Origin: Pararhizobium gei | GTDB taxonomy: Bacteria > Pseudomonadota > Alphaproteobacteria > Rhizobiales > Rhizobiaceae | Direction of reading: 5' to 3' | NCBI RefSeq assembly: GCF_029223885.1 | Contig: NZ_CP119409.1 | Span: 1,948,001 to 2,012,000, forward strand | Length of the DNA stretch: 64,000 bases | Part shown: piece after piece, positions 11,324 to 23,017 of the stretch | Numbering within the stretch: position 1 is the stretch's first letter | Layout: the number at the start of each line of letters is the position of its first letter | Translations under genes and position numbers: made by a program | The notes under the pieces: model-generated | Told to the model about the DNA's origin: nothing | Databases searched by the model: none | What the model saw: only the letters and a program-made list of their open reading frames with translations

Positions 11324-11728
11324 ATGCTGGGACGGGTCAACCACATTGCTCTTGCCGTGCCGAACCTGGCCGAGGCAATCGAAACCTATACCTCTACACT
11401 CGGCGCATCCGTTTCCGAGCCTGAACTGTTGCCTGAGCATGGCGTCCGTGTGGTGTTCGTGACGCTGGAAAACACCAAGGTGGAACTGCTGGAGCCGCTC
11501 GGCGAGACTTCACCGATCGCGGCTTTCCTCGCAAGGAACCCGGGTGGCGGCATGCATCACATCTGTTATGAGGTCGATGACATCATATCGGCTCGCGACC
11601 GGCTCGTCGCTGCCGGCTGCAGAGTGTTGGGCGATGGCGAGCCGAAGTTCGGCGCCCACGGCAAGCCCGTCCTTTTTCTGCATCCCAAGGATTTCTTCGG
11701 GACGCTGATCGAGCTGGAGCAGGTGTGA
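11324..11728 (+). CDS. mce: Methylmalonyl-CoA epimerase
   Basis: A 134-residue vicinal-oxygen-chelate protein that interconverts (2R)- and (2S)-methylmalonyl-CoA in propionyl-CoA metabolism. Metal ligands are visible in VNHIALAV, GGGMHHICYEV and the C-terminal GTLIELEQV. Length and motif spacing match the family. It follows rnj by 22 bases and may belong to the same transcript. No upstream start is better supported than this ATG. Confidence 0.92.
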   Translation: MLGRVNHIALAVPNLAEAIETYTSTLGASVSEPELLPEHGVRVVFVTLENTKVELLEPLGETSPIAAFLARNPGGGMHHICYEVDDIISARDRLVAAGCRVLGDGEPKFGAHGKPVLFLHPKDFFGTLIELEQV

Positions 11729-11837
11729 CAGAAAGGCGCGAACTACCGGTTTGTCCATCGCCGCACATCGCGGTATAAGCAGACGATAATCATACGAAGC
11801 CGGTCATGGGCTTCGTGCCGGGCAGCGAGAGACCGAC

Positions 11838-12107
11838 ATGCCGTTGTTTTCGACATTTGCGATTTACTTCATTATCTGGTGGCTGACGCTTTTCATGGTT
11901 CTGCCAATCGGCTTGAGAACGCAGGCGGAAGAAAAGAGCGTCGTGCCGGGAAGCGTCGAGAGCGCACCGTTGCGGTTTCGGGGATGGCGGGTCTTCGTCA
12001 TGACCTCGGTGCTGGCAGCAGTCATTCATTTGACCTGGTACATCCTGTCCGTTCGCCTTGGTTATGGACTTGACGCCATCCCGCAATTTGCACCGAAGTT
12101 CTACTGA
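11838..12107 (+). CDS. DUF1467 family small inner-membrane protein
   Basis: An 89-residue protein with two predicted transmembrane helices (about residues 5-25 and 52-72) and a short basic loop containing FRGWRVF. I recognise it as DUF1467, which in rhizobia commonly sits between mce and proS. Its function is unknown to me. A GAGAGACC ribosome-like stretch precedes the ATG. The 109-base gap from mce contains an 8-bp hairpin (ACGAAGCC/GGCTTCGT, 11794-11816) without a U-tract. Confidence 0.85.
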   Translation: MPLFSTFAIYFIIWWLTLFMVLPIGLRTQAEEKSVVPGSVESAPLRFRGWRVFVMTSVLAAVIHLTWYILSVRLGYGLDAIPQFAPKFY

Positions 12108-12252
12108 CGATGACGCTCCGCAAAGAGTGGGCGTCCAAGCGATAGCAGAGCCTTACCGGCTGGCTCCGCAAATGAAATGATTTGCTGACTGAAAAATGCC
12201 ATGATCGTGGCGACGGGATGAATTCGAATTGTTTGCAGGTTGGGATAAAGTC

Positions 12253-12280
12253 AAAAAAAAACAAGGCTAAAAGCCTTGTT
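12253..12280 (-). terminator. Rho-independent terminator of the candidate small RNA
   Basis: AACAAGGCT and AGCCTTGTT form a 9-bp stem with an AAA loop (12260-12280). On the minus strand it is followed by an uninterrupted run of T's (the A-run at 12253-12261). On the plus strand the downstream sequence is only weakly U-rich, so the orientation is minus. No annotated minus-strand gene ends here, which implies a non-coding transcript. Confidence 0.8.
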
Positions 12281-12416
12281 CTTAAAGTATCGCGTGATCT
12301 ATAATCCGTTTCCGGTGGCTGCGTATAACCGCGCCTAAGATCTTATCCTCCCAAGACTTGACCGCGAAATCGACAAGAATTTAATCTCCCTGCCTCTTTT
12401 CTGAGCCGAAACTAGC
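12253..12416 (-). ncRNA. Candidate small RNA between the DUF1467 gene and proS (minus strand)
   Basis: On the minus strand a CATAAT -10-like element (12423-12428) lies about 165 bases before a strong intrinsic terminator (9-bp stem, then nine U's). No gene lies on this strand between them. The transcript would be ~160 nt. The setting upstream of proS resembles, from memory, that of the Rhizobiales alpha-r9 (Smr9C) small-RNA family. I could not run a covariance search, so the family assignment is tentative. No matching -35 was clear. Confidence 0.5.
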
Positions 12417-12481
12417 TCAAACATTATGCGTTGTCATCATATTTTTTTGCATTTTTGTTACACTTGAGCAAAATTTTCCGA

Positions 12482-12510
12482 TTGACATCGACCATCACTT
12501 TCCGGTTATT
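12482..12510 (+). promoter_or_regulatory. Possible sigma-70 promoter for proS
   Basis: A perfect TTGACA at 12482-12487 is followed 17 bases later by GTTATT, a weak -10. It lies about 275 bases upstream of the proS ATG, which would give a long leader. The region is AT-rich and lacks coding features. The -35 is convincing; the -10 is not. Confidence 0.35.
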
Positions 12511-12785
12511 AGTCCGCTTTTTTCCCGTCTTTAGATCCCGGCATATATCCTGCCGTCCATTGCCGGATTACCTTGCAACATGACGGGTTTTCTTCCTTCC
12601 GCGAAGCGTTTATGAACGCGGGGCACGGTTCTGAAGTTGCCCGCCGCCAGCCGGATCGACGATGTTCCCTGCAGTCCAGATTGACGATCCCGATGCGCTC
12701 AACGCGCGACGGGCTTTGCAAGTTCAACCTTATTTCGCCCGAATCCATCGATAGTGCGAAGTGCATCAAGTCCCGGAACCCGTCC

Positions 12786-14114
12786 ATGCGCCTGTCCCGC
12801 TTTTTCATGCCTATCTTAAAAGAAAATCCGAAGGAAGCGGAGATCGTTTCCCATCGGCTGATGCTGCGCGCGGGCATGATCCGCCAGCAGTCCGCGGGGA
12901 TTTATAGCTGGCTGCCGCTCGGCAAGCGGGTTCTCGACAAGGTGAACGGCATCATTCGGGAAGAACAGAACCGGGCCGGTGCCGTCGAGCTTCTGATGCC
13001 GACCCTGCAGTCGGCCGAGCTATGGCAGGAAAGCGGTCGCTATGACGCTTACGGCAAGGAAATGTTGCGCATCAAGGACCGGCAGGACCGGCCAATGCTC
13101 TATGGACCTACCAATGAGGAAATGATCACAGACGTGTTCCGTTCGACGATCAAGTCCTACAAGGATCTGCCGCTCAATCTCTATCATATCCAGCTGAAAT
13201 TCCGTGACGAGATCAGGCCGCGTTTCGGCACCATGCGCTCGCGCGAGTTCCTGATGAAGGATGCCTATTCCTTCGATCTCGACCGGGAAGGGGCCGTCCA
13301 GTCCTACAACCGGATGTTCGCCGCCTATCTCAGGACCTTCTCGCGGCTTGGCCTGCGCGCCATTCCGATGCGCGCCGACACCGGCCCCATCGGCGGTGAT
13401 CTCAGCCATGAGTTCATCATTCTCGCCGATACCGGCGAATCGGAAGTCTTCTGCCACAAAAACTTCCTCGATTTCGATATCCCGGCTGAAGATACAGATT
13501 TCTGGGATGCCGATGCGATGAAGGCGGTTTTCGACCGGTGGACTTCGGTTTATGCCGCGACATCCGAGATGCACGACGAAGCAGCCTTCGGCGCGATCGA
13601 TGAGCAGTCGAAGATCTCTGCCCGGGGCATAGAAGTGGGCCACATCTTCTATTTCGGAACGAAATATTCCGAGGCCATGGGCGCCAAGGTGCAGGGCCCC
13701 GATGGCAAGGAACACACGGTCCATATGGGCTCCTACGGCATCGGCCCGACCCGCCTCGTACCGGCCATCATCGAAGCGTCCCATGACGAGAACGGCATCA
13801 TCTGGCCGGCCTCCGTCGCGCCCTTTGGTGCTGTCGTCATCAATATGAAGTCCGGCGACGCGGCCTGTGACGCAGCGTGCGAAACACTCTACAGCGCTTT
13901 GAACACGGCGGGTCTCGATCCGCTTTACGACGACAAGGAAGATCGCGCCGGCACGAAGTTCGCGACCGCCGATCTGATCGGCATTCCCGTGCAGATCATC
14001 GCGGGCCCACGCTCCGTCGCAAGCGGCGAGGTCGAGCTCAAGGATCGCAAGACAGGCGCACGCGAAACATTGACCGTCGAGGCGGCGATCAACAAACTGA
14101 CCGCTTCGAATTAA
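12786..14114 (+). CDS. proS: Prolyl-tRNA synthetase (short alphaproteobacterial form)
   Basis: A 442-residue class II synthetase that charges tRNA-Pro. Motif 2 (YGPTNEEM, about residue 109), the [16 protein letters not shown] segment and motif 3 ([11 protein letters not shown]) are present. Only ~80 residues separate motifs 2 and 3, so the full INS editing domain of E. coli ProRS is replaced by a mini-insertion, as in other rhizobial enzymes. The anticodon-binding domain is at the C-terminus. The frame is open upstream to 12573, but the ATG at 12786 gives the conserved [19 protein letters not shown] start. LolC starts 11 bases after the stop. Confidence 0.95.
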   Translation: MRLSRFFMPILKENPKEAEIVSHRLMLRAGMIRQQSAGIYSWLPLGKRVLDKVNGIIREEQNRAGAVELLMPTLQSAELWQESGRYDAYGKEMLRIKDRQDRPMLYGPTNEEMITDVFRSTIKSYKDLPLNLYHIQLKFRDEIRPRFGTMRSREFLMKDAYSFDLDREGAVQSYNRMFAAYLRTFSRLGLRAIPMRADTGPIGGDLSHEFIILADTGESEVFCHKNFLDFDIPAEDTDFWDADAMKAVFDRWTSVYAATSEMHDEAAFGAIDEQSKISARGIEVGHIFYFGTKYSEAMGAKVQGPDGKEHTVHMGSYGIGPTRLVPAIIEASHDENGIIWPASVAPFGAVVINMKSGDAACDAACETLYSALNTAGLDPLYDDKEDRAGTKFATADLIGIPVQIIAGPRSVASGEVELKDRKTGARETLTVEAAINKLTASN

Positions 14115-14124
14115 GGGGCACGGC

Positions 14125-15432
14125 ATGAGCGCGACCACGCTAGACGAGGACAAGCCGGCGGTAGCGGCCAAGCCGCCCGGCCGGGCCTTTTCGACCTTCG
14201 AGCGCATGGTGGCGTGGCGGTACCTGCGCTCGCGGCGCAAGGAAGCCTTCATCTCGGTGATCGCCGGATTTTCCTTCATCGGCATCATGCTCGGCGTTGC
14301 GACGCTGATCATCGTAATGGCCGTGATGAACGGATTTCGCACGGAGCTGATCTCGCGCATCCTCGGTATCAACGGCCACATGATCGTGCAGCCGCTTGAT
14401 GGGCCGCTCAACAACTACGCTGAGCTTGCGACGAAATTTTCCGGCGTCACGGGCGTGACCATGGCGATCCCGATGATCGAGGGGCAGACGCTGGCGTCAG
14501 GCCCCGGCGGCGCCGGCACGGGCGCGCTGGTGCGGGGCGTGCGTGCCGACGATCTTGCAAAGATGAGGTCGATCTCGGACCATCTCGTCTCCGGCGATCT
14601 CGTCGGGTTTGCGGCGGGCACCGGCGTTGCCATCGGATCGCGCATGGCCGAGCAGCTCGGCATTACCGCCGGGGGCACGATCACGCTTGTCGCGCCAGAG
14701 GGCGACATCACGCCAATGGGCGTCAATCCGCGCGTCAAGTCCTATACGGTTTCGGCCATCTTCGAGATCGGCATGTCGGAATATGATGCGTCGATCATCT
14801 TCATGCCGCTCGAAGAAGCGCAACTCTATTTCAATGCCGAAGGGATCGTGCAGTCGATCGAACTCTTCGTCACCAATCCCGACCTCGTCGATGATCTCCG
14901 CCAGCCCATTGAAGACGCCGCCGGCCGCCAGGTGCTGATCAGCGACTGGCGCGACCGCAACAAGACATTCTTTTCAGCACTTCAGGTGGAGCGCAATGTC
15001 ATGTTCATGATCCTGACGCTGATCGTTCTGGTGGCGGCGCTGAATATCGTGTCGGGGCTGATCATGCTGGTCAAGGACAAGGGCAGCGACATCGCCATCC
15101 TGCGCACCATGGGCGCGTCCTCCGGGTCGATTATGCGCATCTTTTTCATGACGGGGGCCGCCATCGGCATTGTCGGAACTTTCGCCGGCGTGCTTCTCGG
15201 CGTGGTGGTCTGCCTGAATGTCGAATCGATCCGCCAGTTCTTTTCCTGGATCTCCGGAACGACATTGTTCAATCCGGAGCTTTATTTCCTCAGCCAGCTT
15301 CCGGCCGACATGAATCCGGGGGAGACGATTTCGGTCGTCCTCATGGCCGTCGGGCTGTCCTTCCTTGCCACGATCTTTCCGGCCTGGCGCGCCTCGCGCC
15401 TCGATCCGGTTCAAGCTCTGCGCTACGAATAA
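14125..15432 (+). CDS. lolC: Lipoprotein-releasing ABC transporter permease LolC/LolE
   Basis: A 435-residue permease of the LolCDE system, which extracts outer-membrane lipoproteins from the inner membrane. It has an N-terminal cytoplasmic stretch, one membrane helix (about residues 45-68), a large periplasmic domain, and three C-terminal helices of the FtsX/MacB type. The C-terminal [17 protein letters not shown] is a family hallmark. Alphaproteobacteria often encode a single LolC/E-like (LolF) permease that works as a homodimer, so lolC here is a working label. AAGGGG lies seven bases upstream, and lolD follows after 16 bases. Confidence 0.92.
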   Translation: MSATTLDEDKPAVAAKPPGRAFSTFERMVAWRYLRSRRKEAFISVIAGFSFIGIMLGVATLIIVMAVMNGFRTELISRILGINGHMIVQPLDGPLNNYAELATKFSGVTGVTMAIPMIEGQTLASGPGGAGTGALVRGVRADDLAKMRSISDHLVSGDLVGFAAGTGVAIGSRMAEQLGITAGGTITLVAPEGDITPMGVNPRVKSYTVSAIFEIGMSEYDASIIFMPLEEAQLYFNAEGIVQSIELFVTNPDLVDDLRQPIEDAAGRQVLISDWRDRNKTFFSALQVERNVMFMILTLIVLVAALNIVSGLIMLVKDKGSDIAILRTMGASSGSIMRIFFMTGAAIGIVGTFAGVLLGVVVCLNVESIRQFFSWISGTTLFNPELYFLSQLPADMNPGETISVVLMAVGLSFLATIFPAWRASRLDPVQALRYE

Positions 15433-15448
15433 CAAGGGTAAAAAGAAA

Positions 15449-16132
15449 ATGACTGCGCGCGTGGCACTGCAGCTTACCGGCGTCGAGCGCCATTATTCTC
15501 AGGGTGAAGAGAGGCTTTCGATCCTGAAGGGCGCTGATTTCTCGCTTCATGGCGGCCAGACTGTGGCGCTTGTCGCGCCATCCGGCACGGGCAAGTCGAC
15601 GCTTCTGCACCTCGCCGGGCTGCTGGAGCGCCCGGACGCCGGCGAGGTCCTGATCAACGGTCAATCCTGTGGTGCGCTCGGCGACGAGCAGCGCACGGCC
15701 ATACGCCGCAACGATATCGGCTTCGTCTACCAGTTTCATCATCTGTTGCCGGAATTCACGGCAATCGAAAACATCATGATGCCGCAGCTGATCGCCGGCC
15801 TCAACAAGGCCGAGGCCCGAGAGCGCGCTGCCGCCCTGCTGGACTATATGCGCATCGGTCACCGCGCCGAGCATCGGCCTTCGGAGCTCTCGGGCGGCGA
15901 GCAGCAGCGCGTCGCAATCGCGCGTGCCGTGGCCAACGCGCCTCTGGTGCTGCTGGCCGACGAACCGACGGGCAATCTCGATCCGGAAACGGCGGGCTAT
16001 GTCTTCGAAGCGCTGGAGGCTCTGGTGCGCCAGTCGGGCCTGGCGGCGATGATCGCGACCCACAACTACGATCTTGCCTCTCGCATGGACCGGCGGGTCA
16101 CGATCGAGGACGGCAAGGTGGTCGAGCTTTAG
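15449..16132 (+). CDS. lolD: Lipoprotein-releasing ABC transporter ATP-binding protein
   Basis: A 227-residue ATPase that powers lipoprotein release with the upstream permease. Walker A (APSGTGKST), the signature [14 protein letters not shown], Walker B ([11 protein letters not shown]) and the switch histidine (THNYDL) are all visible. The ATG at 15449 was chosen because it directly follows a purine-rich AAGGGTAAAAAG. The frame extends upstream into lolC but is not LolD-like there. The gene ends convergently, 12 bases from the minus-strand gene that follows. Confidence 0.95.
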   Translation: MTARVALQLTGVERHYSQGEERLSILKGADFSLHGGQTVALVAPSGTGKSTLLHLAGLLERPDAGEVLINGQSCGALGDEQRTAIRRNDIGFVYQFHHLLPEFTAIENIMMPQLIAGLNKAEARERAAALLDYMRIGHRAEHRPSELSGGEQQRVAIARAVANAPLVLLADEPTGNLDPETAGYVFEALEALVRQSGLAAMIATHNYDLASRMDRRVTIEDGKVVEL

Positions 16133-16144
16133 AGCCGTCCGGAT

Positions 16145-16723
16145 TTACGGACGACCGCAGGCGGACTGGCCCCGCTCGTCCGACCAGTCCGTAAGGAGCA
16201 CGATCTCGCCGGTGGTGGCGACAGGGTTGCCGTTGCTTTCGCCCTTGCCGGTCAACACGTTCAGATCGCAGTCAAAGCTATTGTCCGGATCCAGTGTATC
16301 GTAGGACGTATAGGTATAGCCCGCGACGACGAAATCGAAGTTGCGGTAGGCGATGGTGAGTTTCTGCTCCCATCGATCCCGGCCGATCGCGTCATTGTGA
16401 GAGGTGATCAGGATCGAGCCGTTCGGCAAGGCGGCGATGGACGGTTCCTGGCCAAATGTTTCCAGATTGCCCCAGATCTTGTTCGGAGCGACTGTCTTCA
16501 CGTGCAGCCGGTTTGTCTCGCCTTTCAAGAAAATATAGACCGCATGGTCTTCCTCGTTGTTGCTGGCTGCCGGTTCGACCAGCATTGCAAGGTCCGGGCT
16601 TCCATCCTTGTCCCAGTCACCTGTTGCCGCCGAAATGATCCTGCCGGGATCGAGTGTCTCCGCCTGCACACTGAACGCAGTCAGGCAAAATAAGATAGTC
16701 GCGGCGGTCTTCGGCAGCGTCAT
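16145..16723 (-). CDS. Secreted FG-GAP/VCBS-like repeat protein of unknown function
   Basis: A 192-residue protein with a clear Sec signal peptide ending in SVQA before ETLDPG. Just after it, GDWDKDGSPDLAML matches the calcium-loop pattern DxDxDGxxD of FG-GAP/VCBS repeats, and a beta-rich remainder follows. The ATG at 16723 is preceded by AAAGGG at good spacing. The frame stays open upstream to 17200, through the neighbouring insertion sequence, but that part is not part of this gene. The function is unknown; the fold suggests extracytoplasmic binding. It converges with lolD. Confidence 0.7.
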   Translation of the reverse strand: MTLPKTAATILFCLTAFSVQAETLDPGRIISAATGDWDKDGSPDLAMLVEPAASNNEEDHAVYIFLKGETNRLHVKTVAPNKIWGNLETFGQEPSIAALPNGSILITSHNDAIGRDRWEQKLTIAYRNFDFVVAGYTYTSYDTLDPDNSFDCDLNVLTGKGESNGNPVATTGEIVLLTDWSDERGQSACGRP

Positions 16724-16807
16724 GATCGATCCCTTTGGCTTCATTGCTGCCAAACTAATCGGCGGAACGCTTGACGTCCAGAGATCCGGATATACCCATC
16801 GATGTTT

Positions 16808-16809
16808 TA
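16808..16809. repeat. TA target duplication, left side of IS630-family element
   Basis: A TA dinucleotide directly abuts the left terminal repeat GAGCGGC. The same dinucleotide abuts the right end at 17859-17860. IS630/Tc1 elements duplicate TA on insertion, so the two copies fix the element's boundaries. Confidence 0.75.
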
Positions 16810-16883
16810 GAGCGGCACCCGATCTGACTGAATCGCGCCGGCTATTCAAATCGTGATTTGTCTGATTCAAAAGGAGCCGCCGG

Positions 16884-17285
16884 ATGGAGGCGGCGGATAT
16901 GTCGAAGGCTTTATCGATGGATTTGCGGGTGCGTGCTCTTGCTGCGGTTTCGCAGGGCCTGTCGCATCGGGCGGCGGCTGAACGTTTTGAGGGGAGCGCC
17001 GCCAGCATCAGCCGCTGGCGCAAGCTTGAGCGTGACCAAGGCGATGCCCGGCCTCGTGCCCTGGGCGGAGATCGGCGCTCCGCCCGCATCGATGCGCATA
17101 TGAATGCCATCCTCGAAGCCTTGGGGCCGCACAAGGATGCGACCATCGAAGAGGTGCGGCGTAGCCTTGCCGAACAAGGACTGTTCTTCGGCTTCGGCAC
17201 GATCCAGCGTTTCTTTGCCCGTCACACCATCACGCGTAAAAAAAGAGCGCGCACGCCTCGGAGCAAGACCGTCCCGACATCCTGA
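16884..17285 (+). CDS. IS630 transposase, first frame (HTH DNA-binding part)
   Basis: 133 residues carrying the N-terminal helix-turn-helix (LSHRAAAERF...SISRWRKL, about residues 26-47) and a second winged-helix-like segment (ATIEEVRRSLAEQG). AAGGAG sits seven bases before the ATG. The frame reads CGT AAA AAA AGA at 17235-17246 and then stops at 17285. A -1 slip in that A7 run (17238-17244) leads into the catalytic frame. This arrangement is standard in this IS630 subgroup, so the frame change is probably programmed rather than damage. Confidence 0.85.
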   Translation: MEAADMSKALSMDLRVRALAAVSQGLSHRAAAERFEGSAASISRWRKLERDQGDARPRALGGDRRSARIDAHMNAILEALGPHKDATIEEVRRSLAEQGLFFGFGTIQRFFARHTITRKKRARTPRSKTVPTS

Positions 17286-17845
17286 AGCGGCGGCAGGAAT
17301 GGTTCGATGGCCAGATCGACCTCGACCCCGCGCGCCTCGTCTTCATCGGAGAGACCTGGGCTTCGACAAACATGGCGCGACGCCATGGCCGATGTGCAAG
17401 AGGCGAGCGCCTGCGCATCAGCGTTCCTCATGGTCATTGGAAAACCACAACCTTCATCGGAGCGCTGACGTTACGCGGCTTCATTGCGCCTTTCGTCATC
17501 GACAGACCGGTTAACCGCATCATTTTCGAAACATATGTCGAGAAGGTATTGCTGCCCGAGCTTCGGCCCGGTGACATCATCGTCATGGACAACCTGTCCA
17601 GCCACAAGGGGCCAAGGGTGCGGGAAATGATCGAGAGCGTCGGCGCGAGGCTCGAATACCTCCCGCCATACAGTCCGGATTTCAATCCCATCGAAAACGC
17701 GTTCTCAAAACTCAAGGCTCTGCTACGCAAGGCAGCCAAGCGATCCATCGGCGGCCTCTGGACAACCATCGGCCAATTGCTCAACCTTTTCACCCCAAAC
17801 GAATGCCAGAACTATTTCGCCGCCGCTGGATACGATGCAACATGA
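17240..17845 (+). CDS. IS630 transposase, second frame (DDE domain, reached by -1 frameshift)
   Basis: After the shift the frame reads KKSAHASEQDRPD and continues through the RNase-H-like catalytic domain to 17845. An internal ATG at 17372 exists but would omit the first catalytic strand. The second Asp (IVMDNLSSHKG) and the Glu (NPIENAFSKLK) are present. The first should be Asp in LVFIDETW but the codon is GGA, giving VFIGETW (around 17348-17359). Loss of this residue should abolish strand transfer. The ends and both frames are otherwise intact. Confidence 0.85.
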   Translation, partial: KKSAHASEQDRPDILKRRQEWFDGQIDLDPARLVFIGETWASTNMARRHGRCARGERLRISVPHGHWKTTTFIGALTLRGFIAPFVIDRPVNRIIFETYVEKVLLPELRPGDIIVMDNLSSHKGPRVREMIESVGARLEYLPPYSPDFNPIENAFSKLKALLRKAAKRSIGGLWTTIGQLLNLFTPNECQNYFAAAGYDAT

Positions 17846-17858
17846 TCGGATTCCGCTC

Positions 17859-17860
17859 TA
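17859..17860. repeat. TA target duplication, right side of IS630-family element
   Basis: This matches the TA at 16808-16809 and directly follows the right inverted repeat (...CCGCTC). Deleting 16810-17860 would restore a single TA in an AT-rich spacer, the pre-insertion state. Confidence 0.75.
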
Positions 17861-17893
17861 GCGAGACGGCCTCTGAATATCACATAAAATTGC

Positions 17894-17922
17894 TTGACGA
17901 TGGAACAAATATAGAACATAAA
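17894..17922 (+). promoter_or_regulatory. Predicted sigma-70 promoter upstream of the 28-residue ORF
   Basis: TTGACG (17894-17899) is followed by 17 bases and CATAAA (17917-17922). It lies ~30 bases before the small ORF and ~250 bases before dnaE, so it could serve both. It lies 34 bases beyond the right end of the insertion sequence. Confidence 0.5.
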
Positions 17923-17950
17923 AAGAACATTACGGAACAGGAGACATGCA

Positions 17951-18037
17951 ATGACCGATTTTATTCGTGACCTCGCCGCGTTTGCCTCGATCGCCATGTT
18001 CGTCGCCAGTTTCTCCATCATTGTGATGGGAATGTAA
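17951..18037 (+). CDS. 28-residue hydrophobic peptide, unrecognised
   Basis: A short frame encodes MTDFIRDLAAF followed by a single hydrophobic stretch (about residues 9-28) that would span a membrane once. AGGAGA ends six bases before the ATG, and a plausible promoter lies just upstream. These signals are better than expected by chance. I do not recognise the peptide, and its length precludes confident homology. It could be a leader or a small membrane protein. It is followed by 136 bases and then dnaE on the same strand. Confidence 0.5.
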   Translation: MTDFIRDLAAFASIAMFVASFSIIVMGM

Positions 18038-18173
18038 TGCCTTCGGCTTGTTCACGACGGTGGCTGTGGACAAGCCGCCGTTTACCGTCAGAAATTTCGG
18101 TTTTGGCCGGATGAGATGACACTCAGACGAGAAAACCGGTTATTCTGGAGCCCGGCTGGAATCGGGGTGTGGA

Positions 18174-21680
<3,507 letters not shown>

Positions 21681-21697
21681 ACGGGGCCGGAGACCTT

Positions 21698-22927
21698 TCA
21701 GCTCTTGGATTTTGCGCGGGTAATGGTCACGAAGTCGGTGCCATCGCCGGTTTCCTGACCAAGGCCCATGTCGGAGATGGTCAGCGACGAACCTTCGGTG
21801 AGCAGTTCGCCGATCCGTTGGCGTGCATCGTCGGCAATCGAAATGCGTGCCAGGGTTCGCTGGAGAACATTGAAGGCCGTCGCATCTTCTTCCACCGTGA
21901 TGCCAAGCCTCTTCTTCATCGGCCCGGGAAGATGATTATCCATCGTTGTGGCGAACCATTCGCCCTTGCCGGTCGCGGGATTTATATCCTGGAACTGGAG
22001 AAAGTGTGTGCCGAGTGCGATCTCCGGCTGGGTGATTGTGACGGGGATTTCAAACAAGGGTTCGAAGTTCCGGCGGACCAGAAGCTGGCCGTTCGGCGGT
22101 TTGCCCTTGCCGGCCTTTGCATAAAGAGCGTCCACCAAAGCGTCCGTTACCCGGCCGTCGATGGCAATGTTTTCGGCAGTTTGAAACGCCTTGATCGCTT
22201 CGAAGGTCAGAGCCCCGGCATAGCCGTCCGGGACGCCTGCGGCATAGCCCAACTGATTGAGCAATGCCTGGATGTCCAGCATCTGTTCGCGCTGGCCGCG
22301 ATGGGTGATCAGCATCCGAAGCGGCGGTTCGTCCTTCTTCTCGGCCACGGGAGCGGCCAGCGGATTTGGATCGATGGTTGCGACCTCGATGCTGCCCTGA
22401 TGGATCTGCGAGACGCTCGGCCGAAGCATTGCGTCCGAGAGCAGCGCCGGTTGGGCCGCCACGGGCTGGAAGAGAAAGGCATTGGCGATCGGTGACGGGG
22501 CCACCTGCCTGTCGGAGATGAGCACATGCAAACCCCGGTCCGTCATCTTGAACAATTGCTTGGCAAAGCTGTTCGGCAGTCGGACGCAGCCATGCGAGGC
22601 GGGATAGCCAGGTACATGCCCCGAGGCATGCAGGGCAATGCCGGACCAGGTCAGGCGCTGCATGAAGGGCATCGGCGCATTCGAGTAGATGTTGGATTTG
22701 TGATGCCGCCGCTTTTCCAGAATGGAGAAGACCCCGGTGGGCGTAGCATGCCCCTTCTTTCCCGTCGAGACATTGGAAGTCGCGATCACCGTGTCGCCAT
22801 CGTAGACGACCAGCGTTTGCTGATCCTTCGACACGACGATCTGCAGCGGTGGCTGGCCGCCGGCAAGAGCGGTGCTGGCACCGAGAACGAAAGCGAAACC
22901 GAAGCCAAATGCGAAACGCAGAACCAT
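21698..22927 (-). CDS. L,D-transpeptidase with peptidoglycan-binding domain
   Basis: A 409-residue secreted YkuD-type enzyme that cross-links peptidoglycan or attaches proteins to it. A signal peptide ends near ALA (residue 22). The YkuD catalytic motif HASGHVPGYPASHGCVRLPN, with catalytic Cys at about 114, follows. The second half carries a PG_binding_1 helix bundle (ALLNQLGYAAGVPDGYAG). The ATG at 22927 is preferred; a GTG two codons upstream (22933) is possible. It is transcribed away from dinB's end and converges with dnaE. The exact substrate cannot be told. Confidence 0.9.
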   Translation of the reverse strand: MVLRFAFGFGFAFVLGASTALAGGQPPLQIVVSKDQQTLVVYDGDTVIATSNVSTGKKGHATPTGVFSILEKRRHHKSNIYSNAPMPFMQRLTWSGIALHASGHVPGYPASHGCVRLPNSFAKQLFKMTDRGLHVLISDRQVAPSPIANAFLFQPVAAQPALLSDAMLRPSVSQIHQGSIEVATIDPNPLAAPVAEKKDEPPLRMLITHRGQREQMLDIQALLNQLGYAAGVPDGYAGALTFEAIKAFQTAENIAIDGRVTDALVDALYAKAGKGKPPNGQLLVRRNFEPLFEIPVTITQPEIALGTHFLQFQDINPATGKGEWFATTMDNHLPGPMKKRLGITVEEDATAFNVLQRTLARISIADDARQRIGELLTEGSSLTISDMGLGQETGDGTDFVTITRAKSKS

Positions 22928-23017
22928 GGACACACCCGGACGAGAAGAACGACGATGAGTTTAGACTGAGAGATTTAAGGAAGATTTGCTGTTCCACCCG
23001 GAACAGTGGCGGCGCCA

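Larger units (their letters stand above)
16810..17858 (+). mobile_element. IS630-family insertion sequence, 1049 bp
   Basis: Terminal inverted repeats start GAGCGG at both ends (16810-16835 and the complement of 17833-17858; 19 of 26 positions agree). They are flanked by TA on each side. Inside are two overlapping transposase frames joined by a -1 shift at a run of seven A's. Boundaries and length are typical for the two-ORF IS630 subgroup common in rhizobia. The element sits between the FG-GAP-like gene and the 28-residue ORF upstream of dnaE, and interrupts no recognisable gene. The first catalytic aspartate is changed (see the second transposase frame), so this copy is probably immobile on its own. 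Confidence 0.9.

Noticed and set aside
16143..17200. Reading the minus-strand FG-GAP-like gene as a 351-residue protein
   Set aside because: The upstream 160 codons run through the insertion sequence and lack a ribosome site; the signal peptide fixes the start at 16723.
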